64,000 nt of DNA from Bacillus sp. FJAT-49711 (GCF_018343715.1 NZ_JAGYPL010000001.1:768830-832829); one strand, 5' to 3'; positions 17,836 to 26,930 are shown, numbered from the stretch's first letter. Notes: generated from the sequence alone by a model not told the origin. Numbers and translations are program-made.

Positions 17836-17889
17836 ATGAGAAATCAAACAACCTTAGGAATAACATATAGGGGTGAAACATTAAGTTAA
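17836..17889 (+). CDS. Leader peptide (17 aa) upstream of the ABC exporter
   Basis: A short ORF, MRNQTTLGITYRGETLS, with a near-perfect AAGGAGG at 17821-17827 and good spacing. It lies 67 bases upstream of an ABC exporter gene. Its second half, from about codon 9 to the stop, is the left arm of a long hairpin (17862-17915). This arrangement matches ribosome-mediated attenuation of transporter and resistance genes, for example the bmrB leader before bmrCD in Bacillus subtilis. The peptide itself resembles no leader I know. It is supported by its ribosome binding site and the RNA context rather than by similarity. Confidence 0.6.
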   Translation: MRNQTTLGITYRGETLS

Positions 17890-17941
17890 TCATTAATGTA
17901 CTCCCCTTATATGTTTAGATTGCATTTAAGAAATCTAACAT
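17862..17941 (+). promoter_or_regulatory. Mutually exclusive hairpins: candidate attenuator
   Basis: Hairpin A pairs AACATATA-GGGG (17862-17873) with CCCCTTATATGTT (17903-17915), with an inner ACATTAA/TTAATGT stem (17878-17884 with 17893-17899). Hairpin B pairs ATGTTTAGAT (17911-17920) with ATCTAACAT (17933-17941). The two share bases 17911-17915, so only one can form fully. A ribosome on the leader peptide would cover the left arm of A. The ABC gene ribosome binding site GAGGGGT (17944-17950) follows at once. Confidence 0.55.
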
Positions 17942-17956
17942 TAGAGGGGTAAATTC

Positions 17957-19693
17957 GTGAATAATAGAATTAAGAAATTTTTATCTTATTACAAACCGTA
18001 TTTGAAGTTATTTTATACTTTAATGACTTGTGCTTTAGTCGGTTCTGGCATTGCGCTTTTGTATCCTCTGTTAACAAGATACATCACAAAGGATATTTTA
18101 GAAAATAATCTTTCAAACTCATTAAGCCAAATTTATATTGTTTGCGGAATCATGCTTGTCTTGGTGATCATTCAAAATCTATGTCAGTTTGTTGTGGATT
18201 ATCATGGTCATAAAATGGGTGCAATGATGGAAAGCGATATGCGAAAAGAATTATTTGAGCATTATCAAAAACTATCGTTCAATTTTTATGATACACAAAA
18301 AACGGGGCAATTAATGTCTAGAGTTACGAATGATTTATTGCTCTTGTCAGAGCTGTACCACCATGGACCTGAAGATTATATGAAGTATTTTATTAAATTT
18401 GTTGGTGCTTTCGTTATTTTGTTTTGGATCAATGCTAAATTAACGTTAGCTATCTTTCTCTTTTTGCCATTCATGGTTTTGTTTGCGCTTTATTTTAATA
18501 AAAAAGTAAATATTGCACTTCGAAGAAATAAGGATCGTATTGCTGACATCAATGCTCAAGTAGAAGATAGTCTTTCAGGCGTAAGAGTTGTTAAGTCATT
18601 TGCGAATGAGGAATTTGAAGTAGAAAAATTCAATGTTGAAAATAATCGTTTTCTTGAGAGTAGAAAAAACGGTTATAAAAGTGAAGCGTATTTCTCTACA
18701 GGAATGGATATTTTCGTACAACTTATTACAATCACAGTCATCGTATTTGGCAGTATTAATATTGTCCACGCTTCATTAGATCTGCCAGATTTAATTACAT
18801 TTTTGCTATATATTGCGTTTTTGATTGAGCCAATCCAAAAGCTTGCTCATGTGACAATGCAATTTCAAGATGGCATTACTGGGTTTGATCGCTTTATGGA
18901 AATCATGGAAATAGATCCTGATATTAAAGATAAAGCTAATGCAATTGATTTGAATAATGTACAAGGGAATATCGAGTTTAATAATGTTAGTTTTCGTTAT
19001 AATGAAAATGACAGACGTGTTTTAAATAATATTTCTTTTCATATCGGCTCTGGTGATTATATTGCTCTAGTTGGGCCTTCAGGGATAGGAAAAACTACAC
19101 TATGTTCATTAATTTCCCGTTTTTATGATGTTGATGAAGGGGAAATTTTGCTAGATGGTGTGAACGTAAAGGATATGAGTCTAGATTCGTTAAGAAGAAA
19201 TGTCGGAGTTGTTCAGCAAGATGTTTATCTTTTCGCCGGTACCGTAATCGAAAATATTCGCTACGGAAAACCCTCTGCAACGAGGGAGGAAATTATTGAG
19301 GCAGCTAAAAATGCCAATGCGCATGAATTTATTATGAGACTTCCAAATGGATACGACACCGATATCGGTCAACGCGGTGTCAAATTATCAGGGGGGCAAA
19401 AGCAAAGGTTAAGCATTGCGCGTGTATTCTTAAAAAATCCTCCTGTTTTAATATTTGATGAAGCAACAAGCGCACTAGATAATGAAAGTGAAAAAATAGT
19501 TAAAGAATCACTTGAAATATTGGCCAAAAATCGCACAACGATCGTCATTGCCCATCGTTTATCGACAATAAGAAATGCCGAGCGGATTATCGTTTTAACA
19601 GACAACGGGATCAGTGAAGAAGGTACACATGAAGAATTGCTCGCTTTAGATAGGACATATGCTCAATTGTATAATATGCAGTTTGTTATATAG
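17957..19693 (+). CDS. ABC transporter, fused membrane and ATP-binding domains (exporter)
   Basis: A 578-residue half-transporter with an N-terminal six-helix membrane domain (about residues 1-320) and a C-terminal ATPase. Walker A is at 373-381 (GPSGIGKTT), the LSGGQKQ signature starts at 477, and Walker B reads LIFDEATSALD with Asp501-Glu502. It belongs to the MsbA/LmrA-type exporters (YfiB/YknU/BmrA-like), which act as homo- or heterodimers and often pump drugs, lipids or peptides. The start is GTG at 17957 behind GAGGGGT. No second half-transporter follows, so a homodimer is likely. The leader peptide and hairpins upstream suggest induction by a ribosome-targeting compound. Confidence 0.92.
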   Translation: MNNRIKKFLSYYKPYLKLFYTLMTCALVGSGIALLYPLLTRYITKDILENNLSNSLSQIYIVCGIMLVLVIIQNLCQFVVDYHGHKMGAMMESDMRKELFEHYQKLSFNFYDTQKTGQLMSRVTNDLLLLSELYHHGPEDYMKYFIKFVGAFVILFWINAKLTLAIFLFLPFMVLFALYFNKKVNIALRRNKDRIADINAQVEDSLSGVRVVKSFANEEFEVEKFNVENNRFLESRKNGYKSEAYFSTGMDIFVQLITITVIVFGSINIVHASLDLPDLITFLLYIAFLIEPIQKLAHVTMQFQDGITGFDRFMEIMEIDPDIKDKANAIDLNNVQGNIEFNNVSFRYNENDRRVLNNISFHIGSGDYIALVGPSGIGKTTLCSLISRFYDVDEGEILLDGVNVKDMSLDSLRRNVGVVQQDVYLFAGTVIENIRYGKPSATREEIIEAAKNANAHEFIMRLPNGYDTDIGQRGVKLSGGQKQRLSIARVFLKNPPVLIFDEATSALDNESEKIVKESLEILAKNRTTIVIAHRLSTIRNAERIIVLTDNGISEEGTHEELLALDRTYAQLYNMQFVI

Positions 19694-19703
19694 TAACTTG
19701 TCA

Positions 19704-19737
19704 GATCTCCCTTTTCAGTATCGAAGAGGGAGATTTA
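19704..19737 (+). terminator. Probable terminator after the ABC exporter
   Basis: ATCTCCCTT (19705-19713) pairs with AAGAGGGAGAT (19724-19734) with one bulge. It is followed by TTTATT, a modest T-tract. Confidence 0.5.
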
Positions 19738-19803
19738 TTGATGAGAAGTTAAGAAGTCGAATAGTTAATAATTCAAATTTATAAAGGGAAGGGGAAATGG
19801 ATT

Positions 19804-21600
19804 ATGAGGATAGTGGTAGTTGGGGATTTTCATATTAAGAGTAATGAGCTTGACTTAACAAAACAGGCCATAGAGGATATTGCGAATTGTTCACCTGATC
19901 TTATAATTCCTTTAGGAGATTTTGGCAGCTATGAAAATATTGGATCGCCTGAAGGACTCATACAATCATTTGAATATTTTTCTATTTTAAATAAAAAGAT
20001 CAGGCCGATATTGGGGAATCATGATCTCGAAAGAGAGTCCGGTAAAGAGGAAAGTGAACAAGGAATCATACAGCGAGAATTTAAAAAGTTATATAATCTT
20101 GAAAATACATATGGTGTGTTAGAATTCAATGATTTTAGGCTCATTTTTATTAGTACTGACCCCCAACCAAAGCATTCCTGCTATGAAATACAAGAATGCT
20201 ATGTTTCCGATGAACAATATAATTGGTTGGTTGATATTTTGTCTAAAAGGCCGAATATTCCGGTCATAATGTTCACTCATGCTCCTCCGATCGGCTCGGG
20301 ATTGAGAACGGTTCCAGGTGTTCATGTAAGGGCAACAAATGCATTTTTAGATCAAAATCATGATCCATATCGCTGGATAGATTTAATAAAATCTAATCCT
20401 CAAATCGTCATGTGGTTTTCCGCTCACTTTCACCTCAGTCACCAGTATAAAGATTCCCATGTGGAAAATTACGGGACAACATTTTTTACGACTGGAGTGC
20501 ATGGCAGCGCCACAAGGGACATGAAGCGACAATCAAGAATAATAGATTTAGAGGCAGGGAAAATTTCCGTTTCAACGCTGGATCATAATAATAAAAGAAT
20601 CTTAGATCAACACGACTGGTCATTTGACGGTTCGTGGCAACAGCTTGTCCACCAAAAAAAGAATAATCTTGAAAAGTTATCACACGTACATCCTACTACT
20701 GAGCACCAAACACCCGTCTCTCTCATAAGTAGTTGTTCTGTTGGGGATAAAAATGGCAGTCCATTAAAAATGATTCCATTTAAAAGAAACCATTTATTAG
20801 TCGCTACAAAAGATGGTTTTTTGTGGGATTTGGATACCGATGTGAATGGTGTTTTAGGGACTTATCATATTGGAGAAAGTCTGACAAGTATTGCCTATTC
20901 GGATGAAACCATTTGGAAGGCGTGGGATCGCTATTTTATTGGTTTACCTGCAAACACACCATCCAGCTTCGTTCGCAGAAAATCGGATGAATTGCCAGCG
21001 AATGTAACGGAAATGCCGCATGAAATTCATGCTATTACTCCTCGCAGCAAAGGAGGGATATGGATCTGTTCAGGTAAGAGTATTTATATACATGTAGACG
21101 GGTCTATCGAACCTTTTATCTCTTTAAAAGAAGAAATTATCAATATAAGAGATGTTGGGAAAAATCTATTATTCCAAACGAATTCCGGAAATATTTATCA
21201 ATGGACTGAAGATAATTCTGAAGTAACATTAGTCGTTAAACACGTTGTAGCTTGGGATGTTTATAACAATAGATTCATTGCACTTTTATTTAATCACTCC
21301 ATTCTGAATATAAATCTCGATACGACAGAATTCAATACGAGTTTGACGGATGTACGGCCCTATTCCTCGCCAAAAATACTATGTGTCTCGGAAACGGATT
21401 TTATCTTAGCTGGATCAGGACAAGCGATGATCTGGATAGAAGAAGAAAAAAGGTGGCATAAACTGGATACTGCTAAAGGAAAAGTTACGACATTGTCCAG
21501 ATGTTTATATTCAGAGGAATTTGCTTTAGGACTTGAGCTAGAGAACGAAGAAGATTTTCCTAAGGTGCAAATATGGAGATGCAACTTGTTAAGAAAGTAA
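19804..21600 (+). CDS. Metallophosphoesterase with a C-terminal beta-propeller-like region
   Basis: A 598-residue two-part protein. Residues 1-270 form a calcineurin-like phosphoesterase: GDFHIK (metal ligands Asp and His), PLGDFGSY, GNHDLE, FTHAPP and the final FSAHFHLSH are all present in order. The remaining 300 residues are repeated strand segments with tryptophans (for example KDGFLWDLDTD, SKGGIWICSG and NSGNIYQWTED), resembling irregular WD/YVTN propeller blades. There is no signal peptide, so it is cytoplasmic. GGGAAGGGGAAATGG precedes the ATG. The substrate could be a phosphodiester, phosphoprotein or nucleotide; the context gives no hint. Confidence 0.8.
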   Translation: MRIVVVGDFHIKSNELDLTKQAIEDIANCSPDLIIPLGDFGSYENIGSPEGLIQSFEYFSILNKKIRPILGNHDLERESGKEESEQGIIQREFKKLYNLENTYGVLEFNDFRLIFISTDPQPKHSCYEIQECYVSDEQYNWLVDILSKRPNIPVIMFTHAPPIGSGLRTVPGVHVRATNAFLDQNHDPYRWIDLIKSNPQIVMWFSAHFHLSHQYKDSHVENYGTTFFTTGVHGSATRDMKRQSRIIDLEAGKISVSTLDHNNKRILDQHDWSFDGSWQQLVHQKKNNLEKLSHVHPTTEHQTPVSLISSCSVGDKNGSPLKMIPFKRNHLLVATKDGFLWDLDTDVNGVLGTYHIGESLTSIAYSDETIWKAWDRYFIGLPANTPSSFVRRKSDELPANVTEMPHEIHAITPRSKGGIWICSGKSIYIHVDGSIEPFISLKEEIINIRDVGKNLLFQTNSGNIYQWTEDNSEVTLVVKHVVAWDVYNNRFIALLFNHSILNINLDTTEFNTSLTDVRPYSSPKILCVSETDFILAGSGQAMIWIEEEKRWHKLDTAKGKVTTLSRCLYSEEFALGLELENEEDFPKVQIWRCNLLRK

Positions 21601-21815
21601 TTAAAAGATATTTTTTCAACAGTTTTTTACAATAATAGAGATATTTTTTATAAAAGGTAGTTGAATGTAGCTTCTGATCCAAAAATATTAAGAGTATTCC
21701 ACTTAAAGCCCAATTATTAGCATTGATTCTTCGAGAATTAATGCTTTTATTATGACTAATTTTATTTTTTTGAATTGAATACAAAATTTTGAAGGGAAAA
21801 AATCGACATATTATA
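21601..21815. other. AT-rich intergenic stretch
   Basis: No gene, strong hairpin or repeat recognised between the phosphoesterase stop and the GntR promoter. Confidence 0.4.
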
Positions 21816-21844
21816 TTGATTTATTTAAACATTTGAAATAGAAT
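21816..21844 (+). promoter_or_regulatory. Sigma-A-type promoter of the GntR regulator gene
   Basis: TTGATT at 21816-21821, a 17-base spacer and TAGAAT at 21839-21844. It faces the GntR gene and directly abuts a perfect palindrome. Confidence 0.6.
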
Positions 21845-21859
21845 ACCTATATGATAGGT
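21845..21859 (+). promoter_or_regulatory. Candidate operator ACCTAT-ATG-ATAGGT
   Basis: A perfect 6-3-6 inverted repeat begins at the base after the -10 box, where a bound repressor would block transcription start. FadR-type GntR proteins bind such short palindromes, so autoregulation is likely. Not tested. Confidence 0.5.
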
Positions 21860-21911
21860 TGATAGCTCAGTAGCAAGATAGCATATTAATTTGAAAAGGA
21901 AGGAGAAAGTT

Positions 21912-22613
21912 TTGAAACAAATACGAAAAGTATTGTTACATGAGCTTGTTGCAGAGGAGATTAGACAGCACATAAAATTGAAAGAACTCAAAAATGGAGA
22001 AAAGCTCCCTTCAGCAGGTAATTTAGCTAAAACATATGGTGTCAGTATAGCCTCTGTACGGGAAGCCTTAAGGTTTTTGGAAGCAATAGGTGAGATAGAA
22101 GTAAAGAATGGCAAAGGAATATTTGTTAAAGAAATTGAGCCTTTTAAAATCTTGACAAATATCGAAGTAGAACACGAGAAAAAGTTTCTGCTTGAAATGT
22201 GTGAAGTAAGGCGGGCTCTTGAAGGCATGGCAGTTGAATTGGCAGTCGAAAGAGCTACTCCAGAACAAATACATAAGATGGAAGCGTATTTAATCGAATA
22301 CGATAGACTTCGAGAGTTGGGTGAAGATAAATCAAATGCGGACTTAGGTTTTCACAAAACCATTTACGAGGCTGCTCACAACCCAATATTAGAAAAAGTA
22401 ATCTACTCGATGTCGGATGCCTTCATAAAGTTCTGGGAGAAACCCTTTGGGATCGAAACGATTTTCGACGATACCTATCCAATTCATGTGTTGTTGTTAG
22501 ACGCTATAAAAAACAATGATAAAAAAGAAGCTAGAAGACATTTTGATTCATTAATGGATTCAGTCGAGAACACAATCCGAAACGTATTTATTGAAGGGGA
22601 GATACAACCTTGA
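21912..22613 (+). CDS. FadR-subfamily GntR transcriptional regulator
   Basis: A 233-residue regulator with an N-terminal winged helix (about residues 1-70; KLPSAGNLAKTYGVSIASVREALRFLEAIGEIEVKNG type, quoted here in part) and a C-terminal all-helical FCD ligand domain. The FCD metal or ligand residues are visible as Asp and His in DLGFHKTIYEAAHNP and a later His near PIHVLLLDAI. The frame opens with a TTG at 21891, but GGAAGGAG at 21898-21905 fits the TTG at 21912. Its stop overlaps the start of the PLP enzyme gene. It probably controls that gene and the sugar importer that follows, in response to an organic acid or sugar acid. Confidence 0.85.
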   Translation: MKQIRKVLLHELVAEEIRQHIKLKELKNGEKLPSAGNLAKTYGVSIASVREALRFLEAIGEIEVKNGKGIFVKEIEPFKILTNIEVEHEKKFLLEMCEVRRALEGMAVELAVERATPEQIHKMEAYLIEYDRLRELGEDKSNADLGFHKTIYEAAHNPILEKVIYSMSDAFIKFWEKPFGIETIFDDTYPIHVLLLDAIKNNDKKEARRHFDSLMDSVENTIRNVFIEGEIQP

Positions 22614-23770
22614 ATGAATTGAAAACAGCAGAGAATATATGTACCCATCTAGGAGATATTTACGAAAAATTCAATGGTGCTGTTGTTCCGCCGATTCACG
22701 AAAATTCCTTATTTATATATAAGGATTTCGAATCATTTATCGAAGCGATGAAAGATGAGCAAGGAAATTATGTGTATTCAAGAGGAATGAATCCAACTGT
22801 TGAGATCGCAGAAAATAAAATAGCAGCCCTTGAAGGCGGCGAAAAGTGTAAATTATTTTCATCAGGAATGGCGGCAATCTCATCAGCTCTCTTAACCTTT
22901 CTTTCTTCAGGAGATCATGTTGTTTGTGTTAGTAATATTTATGGTCCTACAAAGAAATTTTTAGGGTATTTGAGTAAGTTTGATGTACAGTCATCTCTAG
23001 TGCAGTCTACGGACCTATCCGATATAGAAGCTGCTATACAACCGAACACAAAAATCGTTTATTTAGAAAGTCCAACGACGATGACCTTTAATCTTGTCGA
23101 TTTATCTGCAGTAGCAAAATTGGCAAAGTCAAAAGGGATTACTACGATCATTGACAATACATGGTCGACGCCAATATTTCAAAAACCGCTTCAATTTGGA
23201 ATTGATGTAGTTGTACATTCAGCTTCAAAATATTTAGGCGGTCATAGTGACATTATAGGCGGTGCACTTATTACAAATAAGGACATCATGAAAAAGATAT
23301 TTTATAATGAATACCATTTATTAGGTGGAGTAATGCCGCCATTTGAAGCTTGGTTATTGCTTAGAGGGCTGCGAACATTACCTATTAGGATGAAAGCACA
23401 TGAAGAAAGTGCAAAACAAATTGCACAGTTTTTAGAAAAACATCCTGCAATTAAAAAAGTAAATTATCCTGGGCTAGAAAGTCATCCCGACTATCAGTTA
23501 GGGAAGAAAATGCTTACTGGCTATAGTGGATTGCTTAGCTTCGAAATAAAGAACAATAAGTTTTCAGATGTTAAAAATGTAATAGATTCACTAAAACTAT
23601 TTAATATTGGTGTTTCATGGGGAGGATATGAAAGTTTAGTATTATCACCTAATCATGGTCATAACGAAGATTTACTTGCAAAAGAGGGGCTGGATCCTGG
23701 ATTAATTCGTATTTCAGTTGGTTTGGAAAGTACAGAAGAATTAATAGAAGATCTTGATCAAGCTTTGTAA
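22610..23770 (+). CDS. Cys/Met metabolism PLP-dependent enzyme (cystathionine gamma-synthase/lyase family)
   Basis: A 386-residue fold-type I PLP enzyme. The cofactor lysine is expected at Lys207 in SASKYLGGHSD, with YSRGMNPTVEIAE and SSGMAAISS upstream and RISVGLE near the end, all typical of the gamma-family (MetB, MetC, MetI, MGL). The exact reaction cannot be told among synthase, beta/gamma-lyase or methionine gamma-lyase. The start is TTG, overlapping the GntR stop by four bases, with GAAGGGGAG upstream. It is odd that a sulfur-amino-acid enzyme sits between a GntR regulator and a sugar importer; the true substrate may be an amino-sugar or other amine derivative. Confidence 0.82.
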   Translation: MNELKTAENICTHLGDIYEKFNGAVVPPIHENSLFIYKDFESFIEAMKDEQGNYVYSRGMNPTVEIAENKIAALEGGEKCKLFSSGMAAISSALLTFLSSGDHVVCVSNIYGPTKKFLGYLSKFDVQSSLVQSTDLSDIEAAIQPNTKIVYLESPTTMTFNLVDLSAVAKLAKSKGITTIIDNTWSTPIFQKPLQFGIDVVVHSASKYLGGHSDIIGGALITNKDIMKKIFYNEYHLLGGVMPPFEAWLLLRGLRTLPIRMKAHEESAKQIAQFLEKHPAIKKVNYPGLESHPDYQLGKKMLTGYSGLLSFEIKNNKFSDVKNVIDSLKLFNIGVSWGGYESLVLSPNHGHNEDLLAKEGLDPGLIRISVGLESTEELIEDLDQAL

Positions 23771-23813
23771 GGAAAATTGACTGAATAAAGAAAAAACAAA
23801 GGGGAGTCATTTC

Positions 23814-25121
23814 GTGAAAAAATTAACAGTAATTATGGCAGCATTTGTACTCGTTTTAGGTTTACTTGCTGGTTGCAATAGCAACGAAAGTAATTCTAGC
23901 GGCGGCAAAGAGAAGGACAAGCAAGTTACTATAAAAATGATTGAAAGCATCACTAGTCCTGCAAGAACAAAACTATTAAAAGATATGCTAGCAAAGTTTG
24001 AGGAAAAAAATCCAGGAATTAAAGTTGAACTTATTTCACCGCCACTGCAAAGTGCCGATCAAAAAATAACACAAATGCTCCAAGCGAAAGAAAATATTGA
24101 TGTTTTAGAAGTAAGGGACTATACATTGAAGCAATTTACATCTAACAACTACATTGAAGACCTTACGCCTTATACTGACAAATGGGAACATTGGGACACA
24201 GTGAACGATAATGCAAAGAGAAATGCAATGTATGTAGATGACAAGGCTTATTACATTCCGTATGGTTTGTATCAAAAAACGCTTTTCTATCGCAAAGACT
24301 GGTTTGAAGAAGCTGGTATCGAAGTGCCAAAAACATGGGATGAACTTTATGAGGCTGGAAAAAAACTTACAGATCCTTCAAAAAACCGTTTTGGCTATAG
24401 CTTTAGAGGGGGAGCCGGAACTTCAGACTATGTTGAGTTTATGACATGGGCATATGTAGCTGAAAAAATTCAACCGGATGATGGATATTTTACAACTGAT
24501 GCAAAATCAATGTTCTCCACTCCCGAAGCAAAAGAAGCTTTAAATATGTTTGTAAAACTTTATAAAGATATTTCTCCTCCAGATTCTATTAGCTGGAGCT
24601 ATCCAGAAATGGTTCAAGGATTTACATCTGGAGTAACAGCTATGCTGATCCAAGACCCTGAAGTAATTGTAACTGCTGATGAAAGTATGGAAGAAGGGAC
24701 ATGGGATACTGCTCCATTACCACTTGGCCCAACAGGAATTGCTCAACAAACTGCTGGAGCTGCAGGATGGGGAATCACATCGTTCTCAAAACATAAAGAA
24801 GAAGCATGGAAATTAGTTGAATTTTTGTCTAACCCAGAGGAAAATCTTTATTTCGCAAAAAATAATTCTCTAATTCCAATTCATACAACCGCTGCAGATG
24901 ATCCATTCTTTAATGAAGGTTATTTTAAATCTTATATTACGATGAACAGTGAAACTGATAAATTTAGAGCAGTAGATCGCCCGCTTGATTATAAAGGATG
25001 GGGTGAATATAAAGGCCAGTCTGACAAAGATATCCAATCATTTTTGTTAGGTAAAACGTCAGTAGATGACTTTTTAAATAAATGGTCCAAATATTGGGAT
25101 GAAGAGAAAAAGAATAAGTAA
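23814..25121 (+). CDS. Extracellular sugar-binding lipoprotein of an ABC importer (CUT1)
   Basis: A 435-residue lipoprotein; the signal peptide ends in GLLAGC, so Cys21 is lipidated. The mature part has the family-1 solute-binding layout, including the lobe-hinge segment YGLYQKTLFYRKDWFEEAG, WDELYEAGKKL and a GAAGWGITSFSKHKE segment. It would deliver an oligosaccharide to the two permeases that follow. The start is GTG at 23814 behind GGGGAG. A G-C-rich hairpin separates its stop from the first permease, which probably allows higher expression of the binding protein. No ATPase gene is present, so a shared MsmX-type ATPase is expected. Confidence 0.92.
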   Translation: MKKLTVIMAAFVLVLGLLAGCNSNESNSSGGKEKDKQVTIKMIESITSPARTKLLKDMLAKFEEKNPGIKVELISPPLQSADQKITQMLQAKENIDVLEVRDYTLKQFTSNNYIEDLTPYTDKWEHWDTVNDNAKRNAMYVDDKAYYIPYGLYQKTLFYRKDWFEEAGIEVPKTWDELYEAGKKLTDPSKNRFGYSFRGGAGTSDYVEFMTWAYVAEKIQPDDGYFTTDAKSMFSTPEAKEALNMFVKLYKDISPPDSISWSYPEMVQGFTSGVTAMLIQDPEVIVTADESMEEGTWDTAPLPLGPTGIAQQTAGAAGWGITSFSKHKEEAWKLVEFLSNPEENLYFAKNNSLIPIHTTAADDPFFNEGYFKSYITMNSETDKFRAVDRPLDYKGWGEYKGQSDKDIQSFLLGKTSVDDFLNKWSKYWDEEKKNK

Positions 25122-25126
25122 CAATG

Positions 25127-25148
25127 AGGGCAGCTTAAAGGCTGCCCT
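25127..25148 (+). promoter_or_regulatory. Intercistronic hairpin between binding protein and permease
   Basis: AGGGCAGC (25127-25134) pairs with GCTGCCCT (25141-25148) with a six-base loop and no T-tract. Such hairpins stabilise the upstream message end, favouring binding protein over permease. Confidence 0.55.
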
Positions 25149-25169
25149 TACCCAAAGGAGGTACCAACA

Positions 25170-26090
25170 TTGCAAAATCTCAATGGATCACATAAGCCAT
25201 TTTTTAGTTTTTCTAAACAAGGAAAGTTTATCTTACTCTGCTTACTCCCCGCTATTATTCTAGTTACCGCTTTTATATACTACCCGCTGTTTCGAGGAGT
25301 AATAATGGCATTTCAAAATTATACATTGTTTGATATGAGTAATACCGATTTTATTGGTTTTAAAAATTTCAAGGAAATTTTTACGTCTCCAGATTTCAAG
25401 GAAATTTTGTGGAACAGTTTGATTTGGGTAGTAGTTTCCTTATTCTTTCAGTTAACAATCGGATTTACTTTGGCACTATTTTTGCGAAAGTCTTTTCGTG
25501 GACGAGGAATATATCAAGCATTTGTATTTTTTCCATGGGCGATGTCAGGATTTTTAATTGGTTTAATATGGAGATGGATGTTTAACGGTCAAAACGGTGT
25601 GATCAATGACTTACTGCTTAAAGTAGGATTAATTGATCAACAAATCCCATTTCTATCGGATCCAAAATGGGCAATGGCATCCGTCATTATTGCGAATATT
25701 TGGTATGGAGTTACATTTTTTGCCATTATGATTATGGCTGCACTGCAATCAATACCTGAAGAACTATATGAAGCATCAGATATGGATGGAGCAAATAAAG
25801 TCCAGCAGCTAGTGAAAATTACCATTCCTTATATTATGCCGACCTTATTGTCTACAATTCTATTGAGAGTTATATGGATTTTGAACTTCCCTGATTTGAT
25901 CTATTCAATGACAAATGGCGGACCAGCCGGTTCTACACATATACTGTCCACATTCATGATTGAAAAAGTAATTTATGCTCAAGATTATGGACAAGCAGGA
26001 GCTGTAGGAGTAATAATAATTGGTCTACTTCTTATGTTTGCTGTGTTTTTCCTTCTTGTGACAAATTATCGGAAAGCGGGGGATTTTTAA
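25170..26090 (+). CDS. Sugar ABC importer permease 1 (MalF/UgpA-like)
   Basis: A 306-residue inner membrane protein with about six helices. The cytoplasmic EAA loop is visible as ELYEASDMDGANKVQQLVKITIPYI in the C-terminal half (first part quoted), where the shared ATPase docks. The start is TTG at 25170 with AAGGAGGT eight bases upstream. It ends immediately before the start of the second permease, so the two are co-translated. With the preceding lipoprotein it makes a CUT1-type carbohydrate importer. Confidence 0.92.
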   Translation: MQNLNGSHKPFFSFSKQGKFILLCLLPAIILVTAFIYYPLFRGVIMAFQNYTLFDMSNTDFIGFKNFKEIFTSPDFKEILWNSLIWVVVSLFFQLTIGFTLALFLRKSFRGRGIYQAFVFFPWAMSGFLIGLIWRWMFNGQNGVINDLLLKVGLIDQQIPFLSDPKWAMASVIIANIWYGVTFFAIMIMAALQSIPEELYEASDMDGANKVQQLVKITIPYIMPTLLSTILLRVIWILNFPDLIYSMTNGGPAGSTHILSTFMIEKVIYAQDYGQAGAVGVIIIGLLLMFAVFFLLVTNYRKAGDF

Positions 26091-26930
26091 GTGAGTAGAA
26101 AAATACAACGAATCTCTTGGCTTACGACAAAGGTCATTTTTCTAGGGATATTTCTAATCATTACTGTATTTCCTTTATACTGGATTTTTATCACTTCATT
26201 AAAATCACAAAAGGATATTTTTACTGTTCCGATCCAGTATTGGCCAGAAAATATTTCGTTTGAAAATTATATTAACATGTTTGAGTTTTCAAATTTTCAA
26301 GTCTATATTATTAATAGTTTAGTAGTGTCGGTTGTCGCAGGATTTTTTACGCTTGTTATTTCCATTTTTAGCGGCTATGTTTTGGCAAGATACCAATTTA
26401 AAGGAAAAAGCCAAGTCATTTTAGCGTTTTTTGTTACTCAAATGATTCCTATATTTATAGCACTTGCGCCACTTTATTCATTAATGTCAAAGATGCATTT
26501 ATTAAATAAATTGACTTCTTTGCTATTAATTTATACGGTAATGATGATTCCGTTTTGTACCATTATGATGAGGGGATTCTTTGAAAGAATTCCAGCCAGT
26601 TTAGAAGAAGCAGCAATGATTGACGGATGTAATAAGCTACAAGCTTTATTCAAAGTTATTATTCCGGTTATGCTGCCAGGAATAGCGGCTACTTTCATAT
26701 TTGCATTTGTACAATGTTGGAATGAATTGTTCCTGGCTATTATGTTTATTGATGATGAATCAGCTAAAACCATACCGGTTGCAATGAACTCATTTATAAC
26801 AAAATTTGATATCGACTGGGGGGCCATGTCTGCCGCCACAATTATATCCGTTATACCTACACTCGTCCTGTTTGCCTTTTTCCAAAAGTATATTGTAGAA
26901 GGGGCAACTCAAGGCTCAGTGAAAGGTTAA
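26091..26930 (+). CDS. Sugar ABC importer permease 2 (MalG/UgpE-like)
   Basis: A 279-residue membrane protein with about six helices and the EAA loop LEEAAMIDGCNKLQALF. It starts with GTG directly abutting the stop of permease 1, behind a GGGGG stretch. It would heterodimerise with permease 1. A strong terminator follows, closing the GntR-PLP enzyme-importer operon. Confidence 0.92.
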   Translation: MSRKIQRISWLTTKVIFLGIFLIITVFPLYWIFITSLKSQKDIFTVPIQYWPENISFENYINMFEFSNFQVYIINSLVVSVVAGFFTLVISIFSGYVLARYQFKGKSQVILAFFVTQMIPIFIALAPLYSLMSKMHLLNKLTSLLLIYTVMMIPFCTIMMRGFFERIPASLEEAAMIDGCNKLQALFKVIIPVMLPGIAATFIFAFVQCWNELFLAIMFIDDESAKTIPVAMNSFITKFDIDWGAMSAATIISVIPTLVLFAFFQKYIVEGATQGSVKG

